Source: Gloeopeniophorella convolvens (lineage: Eukaryota > Basidiomycota > Agaricomycetes > Russulales). Taken from it: 64,000 nucleotides of DNA. The notes below the pieces were generated by a model that searched no databases, had not been told where the DNA came from, and was given only the letters and a program-made list of their open reading frames with translations. The position numbers and the translations under genes were made by a program. The stretch spans positions 1 through 64,000 of the forward strand of contig WTXD01000091.1 in NCBI GenBank assembly GCA_022496205.1. The letters are read 5' to 3'. Shown here piece after piece: positions 24,950 through 36,447 of the stretch (position 1 is its first letter; each line of letters starts with the position of its first letter).

Positions 24950-25350
24950 CGAGCGGAACCGGCGCGAATGCCCCACGGTCCCCCCTCTGTTGCAAACGTC
25001 CACTGCCTCCCCAGGGGGACCAGTCTCGATCTCCGCAACACTTAAATAAAGGTCTGCCATGTCCTACGTTGATTCTCCAGACCTCCGAGCTGTAACTCAC
25101 TGATGCCTATGCCTCCAGTTGGTTTCTTGCGTGCACCAGGGCCCATGTCGGTCTTCACGGCATTCACACAGCATTGAATGCCCAGCGGCCCATCGACCAC
25201 GACCTAGAAGCATGCGCTCAGCGTCGAGGACGATCCCCCCAGTATGGCATCGCGCCGATCGCAGATGGCTTCGACGCAGATGCGCCCACAACACGCCCAC
25301 GTAGCGCTTTCCATACAGGTGCACGCAGCATGGCGACAACAGGTCACCGG
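24950..25350 (-). repeat. Segment shared with 53075-53290 (inverted duplicate)
   Basis: Two stretches match the plus strand near 53080-53180 and 53205-53290 when read on the minus strand: one around ACGTGGGCGTG...GATGCCATACT (about 25345-25240), and one containing TAAGTGTTGCGGAGAT and GGGGAGGCAGTGG (about 25055-24970). The spacer is about 180 bp here and about 25 bp there. Reading frames differ between copies; only a short DLYLSVAE frame is shared. I do not recognise a product. Part of it may be the 5' region of the dehydrogenase gene. Confidence 0.6.
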
Positions 25351-28300
25351 TCACCCGCCGTCCGACGTTCGGTCGCCGCGCGCCACACGCCCTGCCACTG
25401 CGGATTTTAGAGTGCGGAATCACCGCCGCCGGTGTCTTCGCGCCTTCCGGCGGCGAATCGCATGCCGCGTTGGGCATGACATCGATGACGCCGGGCACGC
25501 GCGGTGCCGTTGCCGCTGTTCGCCGGCGCGATGGAAGGCACGCCGAGCAGCGAGCGCTTCTCTTCTCGCGTGGTCGGGCGGCGCTGAAACCGAAAGGACT
25601 TTGGGTGCGTCGCGTGCGGCCCATATGTGGCACGCGCGTGGCCAAGGTGCGCACGCCTGTCTGCGACTCTTTTTTGTCGGTGAATATCTGTGCCTAATCG
25701 ACCTTCGCTAGACTTACGTGCCCACCTATGGCCGCCGCGCGAGTTGTCGGCATAATATGCAGGGCATTTGGGGGCCCAGATCAACACAATCTTTCCGACG
25801 TCTATGCGCACCGGCCGAGGGTGCCTGGCGCGCCCGGTGCTCTCCTCAATCTAGTACGAAGCTTGCTTATATCTCGGAATTCGGACGTAGCACTCAATTG
25901 TCGGGCGGGCTCAGCAGGATATACACCGAGCTGCAGCAGCGCTCCAGCCGGGCAGGATCTGCATTGTGGGCGCCTGCGGTGCGGGCGCGGTTTAGGCACC
26001 GGGTGGGGCTTCTAGGCTGTCTTCTGCTGCGCTGGAGCCACAAGTGGCTCTCTCTCCACAGCGCGCGACACGTTAATCCTCACTCTGCGCGAACGACCAT
26101 ACGCGCCCACAACGTGGGGTAAAAGCGAACCCTGCCCCCGCGACCGCCTCTCCACACCCCCCACACCCCGCACTACCCCGGATTAACCCCCCAGCCCACC
26201 CCCGGAGAAACTCCTCGCCCCGCCTTCTATGCTCGCGCTGCGTGTGGCGGGCGCAAACCCCCAAATACCCTGCGATGCGCCGCCAAGTATCGGCACATTG
26301 GATCGTCGGGCCCATCTTTGCGCGGGTGCAGTGCGTTTCCGCATTCCGGAATATCACTGCCTATTTATACTTACGGTTGTACATCAGAGCCTTCTGCGAA
26401 CGGCCTCGCGCGTTTCTGGGAAGGAAGTGGAAGCAGCGGGCGACGTTCGATGGGAGGACGAGGTTTTTCCGACTGCGGTGGAAAGGTCGCGATGCTGGGG
26501 CACTCGAGCTAGGCATCGCGGCGGCAGCGGCGTCGCCGCCTGGGTACACAAAATGATAAATCGTCTGTAGCAATCGGTGGCGTCGCTGTGGGGGCTCGAA
26601 GGACAGTAATCGATTGCGGGGTATCGCACCTTGCGGAGTTCTCCAGCCCCCTGCAGCCATGCAGAAGTCGATCGCGCTGCAATGCATAATTACGTCCCTT
26701 CCTCGAGTCGCTCGTCGGGAGACGAAAGTTGTTCCTGGGCCGCGGCGCAACGTGCGTACCCCAGAGACAATGCATCCGTACATGGCAGGTACACGCAACG
26801 CAGAACACTCGAGGTTTTTCCGCATGCGTGCGGACCGAACGCTGCGCGGTGCGTATCAAATGGAGGGTGTGGGAGATGCGTATCTTTGTCAAACGAACGA
26901 CACTGCCGCATGTACTTGCTGTGATCTGCGGATGCAGGGTTGCCAGGCGGGCATACCTGGATATTGCAGTTTGAGTTTTGACTGACTAGGGCGCGCGCAA
27001 TAATGCGGGGTCACATCGTCGGACCTCGGAAGACCGGCCGATGCGGGGGGCTCAATTGGATCCGACGTCATGTATTCTTTCGAGGCTTGGCACGCACGTA
27101 TCGCCAGCAGCGTGTTCATTGGGAAACCAGAGGTTATTAGACGTGCAGCGTGATCGATGGTCCAAAAGAAGAGTGCATACATCAGTTTGTGAAACCCAAT
27201 CCCCTTTGCGGCGCCCCCGCACGACAAAGCGCACCAGAGGAGAAACATACGCACTGAGTGGGTATATGCCGTGAACAACGACCCATCAGAAATAATTACT
27301 TCCCATTTTTCTCGGAATTGTTCGGTGTGGGCTGCTCAATCGATCATAACGAGAATGAGATCGAAAGCAACCCGGATGCAAAAGGTAGATCAGCTGCGCT
27401 CCCGGTGGCCGCAAGCGCGAAGCGCACCCGGCGTAAAGTGCGTATGACAGTGCATATGCTCGCGGCAGCGGCAAACGGGCTAGCACGTGGCGCGCCCAGC
27501 GCGATAGCGAGCGACGTGCGCGCCGCCCGCATGACGCGCGCATATTTAGGACACTGCCCGAAAAGCGGCGCAAGTTCCCAGCGCGTACGCGCGGGGCGAG
27601 GCAGCAGTAACGGCGCGCTCGTGGAGTACCGCCGCGCGGGGTCCTCTGCACGGCGGTCTGGCGCTGCTGCCCCGCGGCAGAGAGACGATTTCGCAGTGGT
27701 TTCGCCGAGTGCGGGGTCTGGCGGTCCCACGCCGAAGGCCTACAGTCCATCAGGTGGCCGCGGACGTCCACCGCGGTGCATCGACTGGCTTCCGGATCCC
27801 GCACCGTGAGCCGTGCAGAGAGAAGCTGGCTACTGTACCGCGGCGTGGCGGGCATCTCGGACTTGCGCGCCCGAGACGCGTCGCCCGAGTCGCGATGCGG
27901 GGTTCGGATATGCTATATTGTACCCCGGCCCTGCGCCCGTGCGTTCGGGGGCTGGAAGCAACGGTGCACGAGAGCACAATTGTCAAGAAGCAGTCCTGGA
28001 CTGCTGATCGGTCCAAGGGACGGGCAACGTAGCCCCATTTGTGCGCAAGATGCAAGTGAGCAAGAAGCTCGGTTGCAGAGACGTACGTTCGTCGCTTTCC
28101 AGAAACGCAATCGCCCATTTACAAGTATGGAATGGCACGAAAGGGGGACTGGCAGCTATCTTTGCAGACAATGTTTCATGTGGTGCACAAGGGTCAAGAC
28201 GCTCAGAGATGAACGGGACGAGATTGCGGCCGTAGTAGCCGGGTGAGCACGACGCTACGAATGATGCACGAATAGCCTCAAGCTTTGGTGTGCATGTGCA

Positions 28301-28969
28301 TCGCGATGGGCTTGGCTCTGGGCCAACGCGGTCGGGTGTTCGGAAAGGGAGGGGGAGAATCGATCAGATAAGACCATTGGGAGAAAAAAGAGCGGAAAGC
28401 GGCGGGTCAGGACAAGAAAGAGAACATCAAGAATGTAACATCTGCCGGGAGCATCATGTGGTAGACGGGAGACGCATGGATTGCAAGAACGGGTCGCTCA
28501 CGAGTCTTGGGGTCAAAAAATAGAACGAAAAATGGGTGATGGGGAGGGCGAGGAAGAGGACAAAAGCAGGATGGAGATGAGAAGTTCCGAGAAATGTCCC
28601 TGGTGTGGGGAAGGAGGAGGAGGAGAGGGCGCAACTGGGTGGCCCGAAAGAGGCAGGAGGAGGAAGCGGGAGCGGGAGCATTTCTCGACGCTGTTTTTGG
28701 ACATGGCGCGGGGGTGCAGACTGCCCATTGTCGGGAGAACGGACTGACCTCGGATGTCGAGAGACGTCCCGAGTGTTCATGGGAGGTCTTGGGAGGCCCT
28801 GGGAGCCTCCCAGGATGGGGCTGAGACGCCCACGGCGGGACAGCAAGGCGCCAAGTTGCCATCAGGGACGGGGGCGCCGGTGCCATTTCGAGCAGACCAG
28901 CCGTCCTGTCTGCCGGCAAGCGACATATTTCCGCTCTTTGCTTTTTTCTGTCTCTACCATCACCAGACC
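25351..28969. other. Long gene-poor region
   Basis: About 3.6 kb with many overlapping open frames of 60-190 codons on both strands. These are expected by chance in GC-rich DNA and none has recognisable domains or consistent introns. It includes pyrimidine-rich runs near 26115-26215 and a strongly purine-rich plus strand at about 28530-28690. I see no gene. Confidence 0.45.
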
Positions 28970-29097
28970 CTGTCCCGTTCCTTGAACACCTGCTGCCGTC
29001 GCCTGACTCTTCCTCTTCTCCTCCTTCTTAGACTACTCGTTCCTATAAATTAGACATAATGCTCCTCTCGCCAGAACGTCGCCTCCTCTCCCTCACA
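28970..29097 (+). promoter_or_regulatory. Pyrimidine-rich core promoter of the bZIP gene
   Basis: A CT-rich stretch (about 28995-29040) is followed by TATAAAT at 29044-29050. An in-frame ATG at 29059 lies only 9 nt after this box, so transcription probably starts downstream of it and the ATG at 29098 is preferred. Confidence 0.45.
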
Positions 29098-30750
29098 ATG
29101 TCTCAGATCATCTCAAGCGACTCCCTCACCTCTCCCATCTCCGACTCCTCCTGGGATCAGCCCCTCTTCTCCCCCTCCTCCAACATCGACACCTTCGCCC
29201 TCAACTACCCCCACTATGCGCATCCTCCTTCCCCGCCCTATTCCGTCGGTTCTGCCGGAAGCACCTCCCCCCAACCGGCCAACCGTACCCTCGGAATGCG
29301 CATGAGCCCCGACTTTACCTCGGAGAAGGACCAGCTTTGCCTCCCTACCCACCAGGTCTTCGAACTTCCTCTTTCTCCGCACACGCCGCCCTCGCCCGTC
29401 TCGCCAACATCTCCGGACTACCCGCGCTTGCTCCTTAGCCCCGCAGCACCCGCGGTCAAGCGGCCTTCGAGCCCCGCCCCGTCCTCTTCCTCTGCGTCAA
29501 AAAAGCCTCGTGCTTCTGGCGACCGTGTCACCACCAGGGACTTCGTGCCCCCGGATGTCACGGGCCTCAGCAAACGCGAGGCTCGCTTGGTCAAGAACAG
29601 GGCTGCGGCCTTCCTCAGCCGGCAACGGAAGCGTGAGGAGTTTGAGACTATGGAGATGTAAGCCCGGAGGCAATTGTATTTTCCCCGTTCACATCGGCTA
29701 AACTTGCCCTCATAGTCGGGTTGCGGAGCTCGAGCAGGAGAACGCACGCCTGCAGGCTATCGCTCAGAAAACAACACCACACGAGGGGAACTCGCGGGAA
29801 TTGATGTCAGAGATCGAACAGTTGCGAGCGCGGCTTGCGGCAGCCGAGCAACGCGAACACGAACTCAACTCGCAACTGACTAAGCGCCCCCTCTCCGTCA
29901 AAACGGAATTCTCCGAGCCGCGACTCCCGACTTCCCCCGTCAGGCAGCCGGCGTTCCCCGTACCCCATAAGTCCTTGGATAAGACAAGCGCCAGCATTAG
30001 CCTTCTCGTGAGTCGTCTCTCCAGTCCGCGTGCAAACGTGTTTCTTATCATGTTTTGCACGTGTAGGTCCTCCTTTGCGCTCTCCCCTCGATCTTCTCGG
30101 GTTCGGCTTCGCAGCCTACCATGCCCATGTCTGGCTCGTTCCCATTATCAAGCGTGCCCGTCAACCCGGCTGTAGCATCGAAGATGGATTTCCGATCCTT
30201 CCTGCCGCATGACTACGATTGGCGTTCTCCTAATGCCATGGACCTTGACGCGGACCACCGTGTGCATCGGCCGTCCCCACGGAGGCTCGAGTTTGTAGAT
30301 GCGGATGCCAATGCACTCGGTCTCGGTAACCTCGACATCACCTTCGATGCCGAGCCCTCCTCGAACGGCAAAATTCGCGTGCGCATCCACAACCCCTCCG
30401 CGTCGCCCTCGCCTGCCCTGTCCTCGTCTTCCTCATTCTCTGGTTCTCCCTCTGCGTTCAACTTTGATGACATTTCGACCTGGAGTCTCGCCTCGTCGCC
30501 GGTCTCGTCCGCCTCATCCTCGGTTCCACTGCTCCCCGCTGCCCAGCTCGACGCTGACCCGTTCATTGGGATTGGCGGCATGTCAAGTCAGGACCTCGGG
30601 TTCAGCTTCGACCCAGCGCTGCTACTCAACGGCGCGCCGATGCACTCGGAGGTCGACACGTCTCGCGGGAAGCGGCGCGTGCGCATCGCGCTGAAGAGCA
30701 TGCCTGCCGGCGACGGCTCAGCCGGCGAATGGGAGGTCGAGCTCTGCTGA
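29098..30750 (+). CDS. bZIP transcription factor with short hydrophobic segment
   Basis: Three exons (29098-29657, 29716-30007, 30067-30750) give 511 residues. The N-terminus is Ser/Pro-rich with multiple SP/TP sites. The basic region is REARLVKNRAAAFLSRQRKR, split from its leucine zipper (VAELEQENARLQAI, then IEQLRARLAAAEQ) by the first intron. A hydrophobic stretch, ISLLVLLCALPSIF, is created across the second intron. A Ser-rich, acidic C-terminal half follows with a basic KRRVRIAL near the end. The Asn/Arg DNA-contact residues are present. The zipper followed by a short apolar segment recalls ATF6- or Hac1-like stress regulators, but the segment is short for a membrane anchor and the assignment to a stress pathway is inference. 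An alternative in-frame start lies at 29059. Confidence 0.82.
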
Positions 30751-33700
30751 TCCCCTCACCCCACCCCCACTCATTATCTATCGGACTGGTTCGCACATCA
30801 AAAGCGTGCACGCCACCCGCCTGCGCCAACCACATACCCGCCCCGCCCCGCATCCATTATGCCCCCATCCCACTCACATGCGCCCCCGGAAAATACATAC
30901 AAACACCATACACACTATACACCACACTCGCACTCATCTCACACGTACCATACCCTGCATCTGTCCGTATAATACCTCCTCGATTCCCCCGCGCCTCTGC
31001 CGCTTTATATTCGCTTCGCTTCGTTGTCTATGGATCTGGGGCCTATGCTTGGTTGGACGGGCGCGAGCGCGCACACACACGCACGCAGCCCAAAAGCTAC
31101 TCTGACGTCTCCCTCTATTCCCGCGATGTACATACATTATGCACGCCCCTCCCCCCTCCTCCCGCTGTCTCTACTCACTCCTCTTTGCTTTTGTTTTCTG
31201 TTCTAAGAGTTCTCGCACGGCACTTGTGTATCATTATATCTATTACAGCTCGGTTCGGTCGACACGGTGGTGGATCTGTTCTCCAGAGGCTGCAATAGAG
31301 CGCTATACCATACCGAGCGTACGCGTGAACCCTGGACGCATCGAGTCCTACCTAGCCCGGACCCAACAGCGTGCCTGAGCAGCGACCGACCGACCCAGAA
31401 CCCAGCGTTGAAAGCAAGGTGCGTTCTATTGGGGTTGGTGCGCCCCGATGGAAGGCCCGCCGGAGAGAGAGCGTGAGCGCGCTCGCGTAACGTAAAGCGC
31501 AGCGCGGCCGTTGGGGGGCGGCGAATCGCCTCAGGCGAATCTTTTTTTTATTTTTTATTAATCTGCATTTGTATAAATCGAGGCGAATCGAGCGGGCGGC
31601 CCGTGACGTAAATGCGGCGGCGCCGGCCCACGTGCGCCGGGCCCGCGTGCGCGTGTTATCATCTGACGCGCGCATCGCGCTGCGTGTGCTATCGCCCGCC
31701 CAGCTGCGTCAGGCGGGGGGCGCGCAGTACGTACGTACCAGTGCGTGTGCGGGCGGGGCGAAGCGCGGTGGACCCTGCGCGTGGGATCCCCGCGCGCGCG
31801 GTGCGTGGACGCGCTCCACCTGTGAACGGGGCTGGCGCCGCGGGCGGCGGCGTCCGCGGACGCGGCGGCCTCGCCGGGCGGGGCTGATAAACACATACAG
31901 TCGCAGCGCTTCTCAAAATCGCAGGCCCTTTGTTGACGTGTGTTTATATGAGCGGGGGGCGCAGTCAAATTGAGGTGAGGACACTGAAAGATCGCCGGTA
32001 AAAACACAGTAAAATTGGTATATGTAGCCCTGGGCTACTCTGGACATGCCGAGTGCGAGATGACCCCATAATTTGAAGTTGTCCGGGAGTAAAGCTCCCT
32101 GCAACACCAGGCAGAGGAACAGATTGAAGGTCCGCCTGTGCTCTCGGAGGCGCTCAGAGAAAGGGCCTGCAATTGTGGGAAGCGCTGTCGTGCGTACTTA
32201 CTTGGATAGATGGATAGATGCGCGGAAGGTTTGCGCTATCGCCGCAGGCGCCGTGTGCGGCCGCCTGGGAGATCTAGAGTGCACACTGGTTTGGCTATAC
32301 TTAGCCATCGCAGAGCCGAGCAAGAGGGAAATGAGGGAGGCAGGGCGGGTGCTGCAGGCGGCGACGTGCGTATTGGGCTGACAGGGTCATATGCAGCCGG
32401 GGCGCGGTGTGCCTATGCTATTAATGAATATTTGCATGGGGTTCGAAGAGCCGGGGCGCGAGCCTGGTCTGCATGACATACAGTGCGAGTGCATCTCTGT
32501 GTGCCACGGGCCGTCGCTGCGACGGGCCCGGCGGTGCGCGGCCTGAGTCGGGGTCGACGCCGTGATAGCCCGCGGAGGAGTCCAAGAATATCCTGCGCGT
32601 GCTCGCGCAAGGAGGACGTGCGTCACTGTTGCGGACCGTCGCGGTGACGGGCCCGGTGGTCGACGCACTTGTACATACCACGTACCACGTGCGGCACCGA
32701 GAACCGACAGTAAGGTAAGCAGGGTGCCGCGATACACCAGCGCTTCGCGGCCGTGAGCCAAGCAAGCAATTGCACCCGCCTCAGTGTTCAGTGTGCCTGC
32801 GCGTACCGTCGTCGCGGCGGACCCTTTGGTCCTGCGCACAGGCGGGCAAAGGCAGGGAAGCAGAAGGCCTGAAATTGAGTGCAAGGCCACGGACCATCGT
32901 TACGAGAAAACCGGGGACTGTGCCACTGCTGTGCGCGTGCGTACGTACAGTAGGCCCTGGTGCCACGCGGGGCGGCTCCGATAAGGAAAGCTGGCAGAAG
33001 AAACGCACGAGAAAAAATAGGGAAAAGAGACAGAGAAAATGCGAGAAGGCAGCCGGGGGATAATAGAGGGGATGGAAGGCGGGGCCCCGCGTTCAGCTGG
33101 GAATTTCTGATTGCGCTGCGCGGGCGAGGCATGTGGAGGCGGAGGTCATGCTGGGCTGCCTTGCCCGGCCGGGCGAGAAGGCGAGCGCGCGCGGGGGCGG
33201 GCCGCGGGAGCATGTGCGCGGTGCGCGGGGGTAGAGTGTGCGCGGGCCCGCTTGGGATGGCCGCTGGTGAGCCCCGCCTCAGATCAAGCGTTCAGATAGA
33301 GAGGCGCGGTCGCGCGGGAGAGCTAGAAGCGCAGGTTGGGCTAGGCGGAACAGCGCGCCCTTCCGTGGATGACGTTGGGTTGGGTAAGCAGAAGCGCGGC
33401 GGACAGGCTAGTGCGATAATCAGGGGGCCCGTTCACTGGATGCTATTGTAGAGTTAGAGTGTGTGCGTTGCATCGGTAGGGACGAGCGGGGAGGACCGGG
33501 GGGATGGGGTGGAGAAGCAGAAGATGGCGGAGAGAGGCAAAGGTGGAAAGCGTTGCGGTGCCGGGCCCGGGAAGTGTAGGAGTATGGCCACGCTAGGTCA
33601 CGGTGACTGCGAGGGTTCGCCCGGCCCCGAGCTTTCTTCCGGGCTGTCCCGAATGAGATCCCATTGTCTACCCGTATGCACCCGCGCTAGATGAGCACAT

Positions 33701-33940
33701 CGCATCCACCCTAGAGGGCGAGCGTCGTCGACGGTGGGCAGGCGCGGGACTCCGGCGAGGGAGGGAAGCGACTGATGGAGCAATATTGCGATGCTGAGCA
33801 ATGCAGAAGAGCGTGGGAGCGGATTGCGGTGCAGCCCGATAGACCGTCATAGTCACTTGCCCTCGGCCTCTCCTATTCTCTCATCCCATCGCTCTCGGCC
33901 GCTTCTGACTCATTCTCACCCGCCCCCCGCTCCATTGCCC
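30751..33940. other. Long intergenic region
   Basis: 3.2 kb between two plus-strand genes. Very GC-rich from 31600 to 33400, with a short CA-rich tract near 31072 and a duplicated GGATAGAT near 32203. Open frames here are mutually overlapping and motif-free. Probably the bZIP 3' end plus a long upstream region of the next gene; the last 80 nt are CT-rich. Confidence 0.45.
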
Positions 33941-35182
33941 ATGGATTCTCCTCAATCGCACAGAGAGGCAAGCCCTGCTGCGAGCAGTAGCACCAGCACC
34001 AGCGCAACCGCAGGCTCGCGCTTCACCTCCCCGCCAAATTACTCATTTCCCCGTCACCGTCTCAACCTCCTCCAGCGCCACCCAGACAAGCAGCCCATCG
34101 TCCTCGTCGCATGTGGCTCCTTCTCCCCCGTCACCTACCTCCACCTCCGTATGTTCGAGATGGCCGTCGACTACGTCCGTCAGAACACCGACTTTGAGAT
34201 CCTTGGCGGGTACATGAGCCCCGTCTCTGACCAATATAAGAAGCCCGGCCTTCTCAGCGCCCACCATCGGTGAGTCGCGTGCCCTCTTCCCTCGCCCAGA
34301 GCAACCTGCGCGGGTGCCCGGCACGGCGCCGCTTCCGCGATTGTGCCGTCGTCTGTGGTAGCTCCTCTGCCCGCCTGGGCGAGCGCGCACCACTGCACAT
34401 CTGAGCACTGCATTGTACCTTCCCTACCCGATAGCAGCGGACTTAGTGCCATCCCGCGCGGGGCGCTACATTCCCCCGCGTCATCGCTATAATTGGAGCC
34501 GGACGCTAATTATGCTTCCTCGGCATCGCGCAGGGTACACATGTGCACGCTCGCGACCGAGCAGACGTCCAACTGGCTCATGGTCGACCCGTGGGAGGCG
34601 TTCCAGTCGTACCAGCGCACGGCCGTCGTGCTCGACCACGTCGAGTACGAGATCAACACCGTGCTCGGCGGCGCGCGCTCGCCGTCCGGCGAGCAGCGCC
34701 ATGTGCGCATCGTCCTGCTCGCCGGCTCGGACCTCATCAGCACGATGTCGGAGCCGGGCGTGTGGTCCGAGAACGACGTGCGTGCCCGCGCGCTCTTCTT
34801 ACACGCTGGCCCCTGATTATGACTGCGATTGCGGAAGCTGGACCACATCCTGGGCAAGTACGGCACGTTCATCATCGAGCGTGCGGGCTCGGACATGGAC
34901 CAGGCGACCGAGGCGCTCGCGCGCTGGCGACACAACATCCACCTCGTGCCGCAGCTCATCCAGAACGACGTGTCCTCGACCAAAGTGCGGCTCTTCCTCC
35001 GCCGCGGGCTCTCCGTGCGCTACCTCCTCCCAATGCCCGTCGTCGACTACATCGAGGAGCACAACCTGTACACCGAAGATGCGCCGAGCCACGAAAAGAA
35101 GGACACGCAGAAGGACAAGGGCCCTGGCGGCGACGCTGCGCGGCGCCGTGCTAGCGCGGGCACGCCATCGGCGGGGGCGTAG
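33941..35182 (+). CDS. NMA1: Nicotinamide/nicotinate mononucleotide adenylyltransferase (NMNAT)
   Basis: Transfers AMP from ATP to NMN or NaMN, the final shared step of NAD synthesis; nuclear or cytosolic in fungi. Three exons (33941-34269, 34534-34777, 34838-35182) join to 305 residues. The nucleotidyltransferase motif ACGSFSPVTYLHLRMFE is at about codons 65-81. EILGGYMSPVSDQYKK follows, then the substrate-binding TSNWLMVDPWE and the second signature SSTKVRLFLRRGLSVRYLLP with VVDYIEEHNLY. The first 55 residues are a Ser-rich extension and the last 35 a Lys/Ala-rich tail, both typical add-ons. The first intron, at 264 nt, is unusually long for this window. The gene appears intact. Confidence 0.93.
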
Positions 35183-35572
35183 CACTCGCCGGCCGCAGGC
35201 GGGAAGCAGAAGAAAGCTGTGCGCGCGTCGCGCATGGGTTGTATATTTGCACATAGATGATACTATTTGTTCGGGCGCCGGCGGGCGACGATGGACTCGA
35301 CCGGCGGGGCGGGGGTGTAGGTTATGCAACGGGCCATGCGCCGTGCTTCGTTTGCTCCTCGACCGTGTGTGGGGATCTGGCATTGCACGGGGGCTAGTGT
35401 ACAACAACGACGACCACACGCTCCCCTCCTCCCATCCGTGTGTCCCAGAGCAAAGCAGAAAAAGCAGGTAAAACAGATAGTGAAACAGTCTGCGGAAGAT
35501 CAGCCTGCACACACAATCATCAGCTCTGGGCAGGGGTGCAGGAAGGAACACATACGCTGACCTCGAGATTGG
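35183..35572. other. Short convergent intergenic region
   Basis: About 390 nt between the NMNAT stop and the CREG-like stop. No coding feature; expected to hold both polyadenylation regions. Confidence 0.5.
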
Positions 35573-36447
35573 TTACAGATACGCGTCCTGCTGCACGAGC
35601 TTGACGCGTGCGGGGCTCTCCGGCTCGGGGAGCTGGGACCCCTTCGCAACTTGGTAGACGTCCAGCGGGATGTACCCGATGAAGTGCTCGCTGCGAAACA
35701 CCATAATCTTTATCAGAAGGCTCAACTCCGACATCGGGAGACGACACCTACTCGCCGAAGCCGCCGACAAAGTACACGGTCTGTGGAGTCGAGTCGTCAT
35801 CAGCTACAGATGCGTGTGCAGAAGCAGGAGCCTACATGCGGGTCGAACCGTGCCCAGTATGCCTGCATAAAGATTGTTGTGAGTCCGAGGCCCAAAGCAA
35901 GCTCTGAGAGAAGGACGACCGACCAGATGCGCGCCGCGCTTGTCGCCCGGCATCCACGCCCGCGCATCCGGATGCCACGCCGTATAACACGCGCGCAGCG
36001 CCTCCCCCACCTCCTCCACCTCCCCCTCGTCGAGCAAGACCACGTTTCCCAGCAGCGCGACGCGTGCGCGCGATGCGTCCGCCGGCGCCGTGGAGACCGT
36101 GAGCGACGCATCGCCCGCGGGCGCGCGCAGCACGTTCTGTCCGTGCCGCGAGATGGGCAGCAGCACGAGTGCGAGCGAGCCGTTTGCGAAGCATGGCGCG
36201 AAGTACTCTTGCATCGCGTAGGGCGCGCCGGGCAGCGTCGGGTGGTCCGAGGGGTAGAGCGTCGCCATGGTGCCGATTGCGGGGGGCTGCGCGAGCAGGC
36301 CGCGCGCGAGGGCGGCTGTTAGGCGGGTGGGGCGTCAGCGTGTGTGCGGAGGGGGGAAGTGGGCGTACCGGCTTCCTCAAGCGTTTCGTAAGCGCGCGCG
36401 AGGGCAGCTAGGTATGCTAGGGAAACTAGGTAGATGAAGCGGAGCAT
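35573..36447 (-). CDS. Secreted CREG-like / pyridoxamine-5'-phosphate-oxidase-fold protein
   Basis: Five exons (36447-36369, 36315-35924, 35862-35836, 35780-35752, 35690-35573) join to 214 residues. The N-terminus MLRFIYLVSLAYLAALARA is a signal peptide. The body is a flavin split-barrel of the CREG type: GTMATLYPSDHP, GAPYAMQEYFAPCFANGSL, LLPISRHGQNVL, LLGNVVLL, and the C-terminal HLAYWARFDPH, VYFVGGFGDEHFIGYIPLDVY. Members bind or have lost a flavin cofactor, and the role in fungi is not established. Two exons are tiny (27 and 29 nt) but are required to preserve the conserved WARF...VGGFGD block. It probably acts in the secretory or vacuolar system. Intact. Confidence 0.88.

Noticed and set aside
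25351..28250. Many open frames of 100-190 codons on both strands
   Set aside because: They overlap each other in several frames, are Arg/Ala-rich as expected from GC-rich DNA, and show no domain, intron logic or paralogue.
29098..30750. Ire1-type unconventional intron as in Hac1
   Set aside because: Both introns have ordinary GT-AG ends and no convincing paired stem-loop was visible.
31569..33451. Arg-rich open frames of 130-167 codons
   Set aside because: Low-complexity GC-driven frames on both strands without motifs; no splice-consistent model.
34413..35471. 352-codon plus-strand open frame and the 244-codon minus-strand frame over it
   Set aside because: Both are out-of-frame shadows of the NMNAT exons; the NMNAT model has all signature motifs and closes to 305 residues.
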